A DNA stretch of 6,466 bases, taken from the NCBI GenBank assembly GCA_017625185.1, contig JAGALN010000227.1, positions 1 through 6,466 of the forward strand, written 5' to 3'. How positions within the stretch are numbered: position 1 is the first letter of the stretch; the number at the start of each line of letters is the position of its first letter. This document shows, piece by piece, positions 6,422-6,466 of the stretch. Under the pieces are notes generated by a model, which was not told where the DNA came from, did not search any database, and saw only the letters and a program-made list of their open reading frames with translations. This DNA comes from Clostridia bacterium (GTDB lineage Bacteria > Bacillota > Clostridia > Monoglobales > Monoglobaceae). The position numbers and the translations under genes were made by a program.

Positions 6422-6450
6422 TTGAAATTAATAGAAAAGTGTGTTATACT
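6422..6450 (+). promoter_or_regulatory. Strong sigma-A-type promoter leading out of the window
   Basis: TTGAAA (6422-6427) and TATACT (6445-6450) are separated by exactly 17 bp. The TG at 6442-6443 makes an extended -10 element (TGTTATACT). Transcription should start near 6457 and run rightward into a gene beyond the edge. It comes directly after a strong terminator, so that gene is probably a separate transcription unit. Confidence 0.75.
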
Positions 6451-6466
6451 AAAGAGAATCAATACC

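Overview
This 6.5 kb window looks like chromosomal DNA from a low-to-moderate GC Firmicute of the class Clostridia, probably a gut-type anaerobe. The reasons are strong GGAGG-type ribosome binding sites, sigma-A-like promoter boxes, hairpin-plus-T-tract terminators, a transketolase split into two genes, and a YitT-family membrane protein. The assignment rests on gene content and signals read by eye; no database search was possible. There are no RNA genes, CRISPR arrays, insertion sequences or phage genes that I can see.

Layout. The left edge (to 337) is the C-terminal part of a YitT/DUF2179 membrane protein. It is followed on the same strand by the two halves of a split transketolase: N-terminal TPP-binding subunit 378-1223 and C-terminal subunit 1225-2178, with one base between them. 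A GC-rich hairpin with a T-tract (2185-2214) lies between the second subunit and a DUF1015-family gene (2233-3504). A bidirectional terminator (3505-3542) closes this rightward block and also the convergent leftward gene, an AraC-family regulator (4410-3541). The 107-bp gap between that regulator and the next rightward gene holds a perfect 9-bp inverted repeat, overlapping divergent -35-like boxes and three copies of AGTATAA. The rightward pair is a sugar-phosphate isomerase/epimerase-type TIM barrel (4518-5357) and a Gfo/Idh/MocA NAD-type oxidoreductase (5360-6361), two bases apart and ended by a strong terminator. A good promoter at 6422-6450 fires out of the right edge.

How it fits together. 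The left block is housekeeping carbon metabolism (non-oxidative pentose phosphate pathway) with an uncharacterised DUF1015 protein as passenger or partner. The right block reads as a small inducible module: a divergent AraC regulator with an N-terminal cupin-like sensor, probably controlling an epimerase and a dehydrogenase that act on the same sugar, sugar acid or cyclitol. The substrate cannot be read from the sequence. No transporter or kinase is inside the window. I see no clearly new multi-gene system. The most interesting items are the regulator's operator region, the variant DUF1015 protein and the possible attenuator in front of it.
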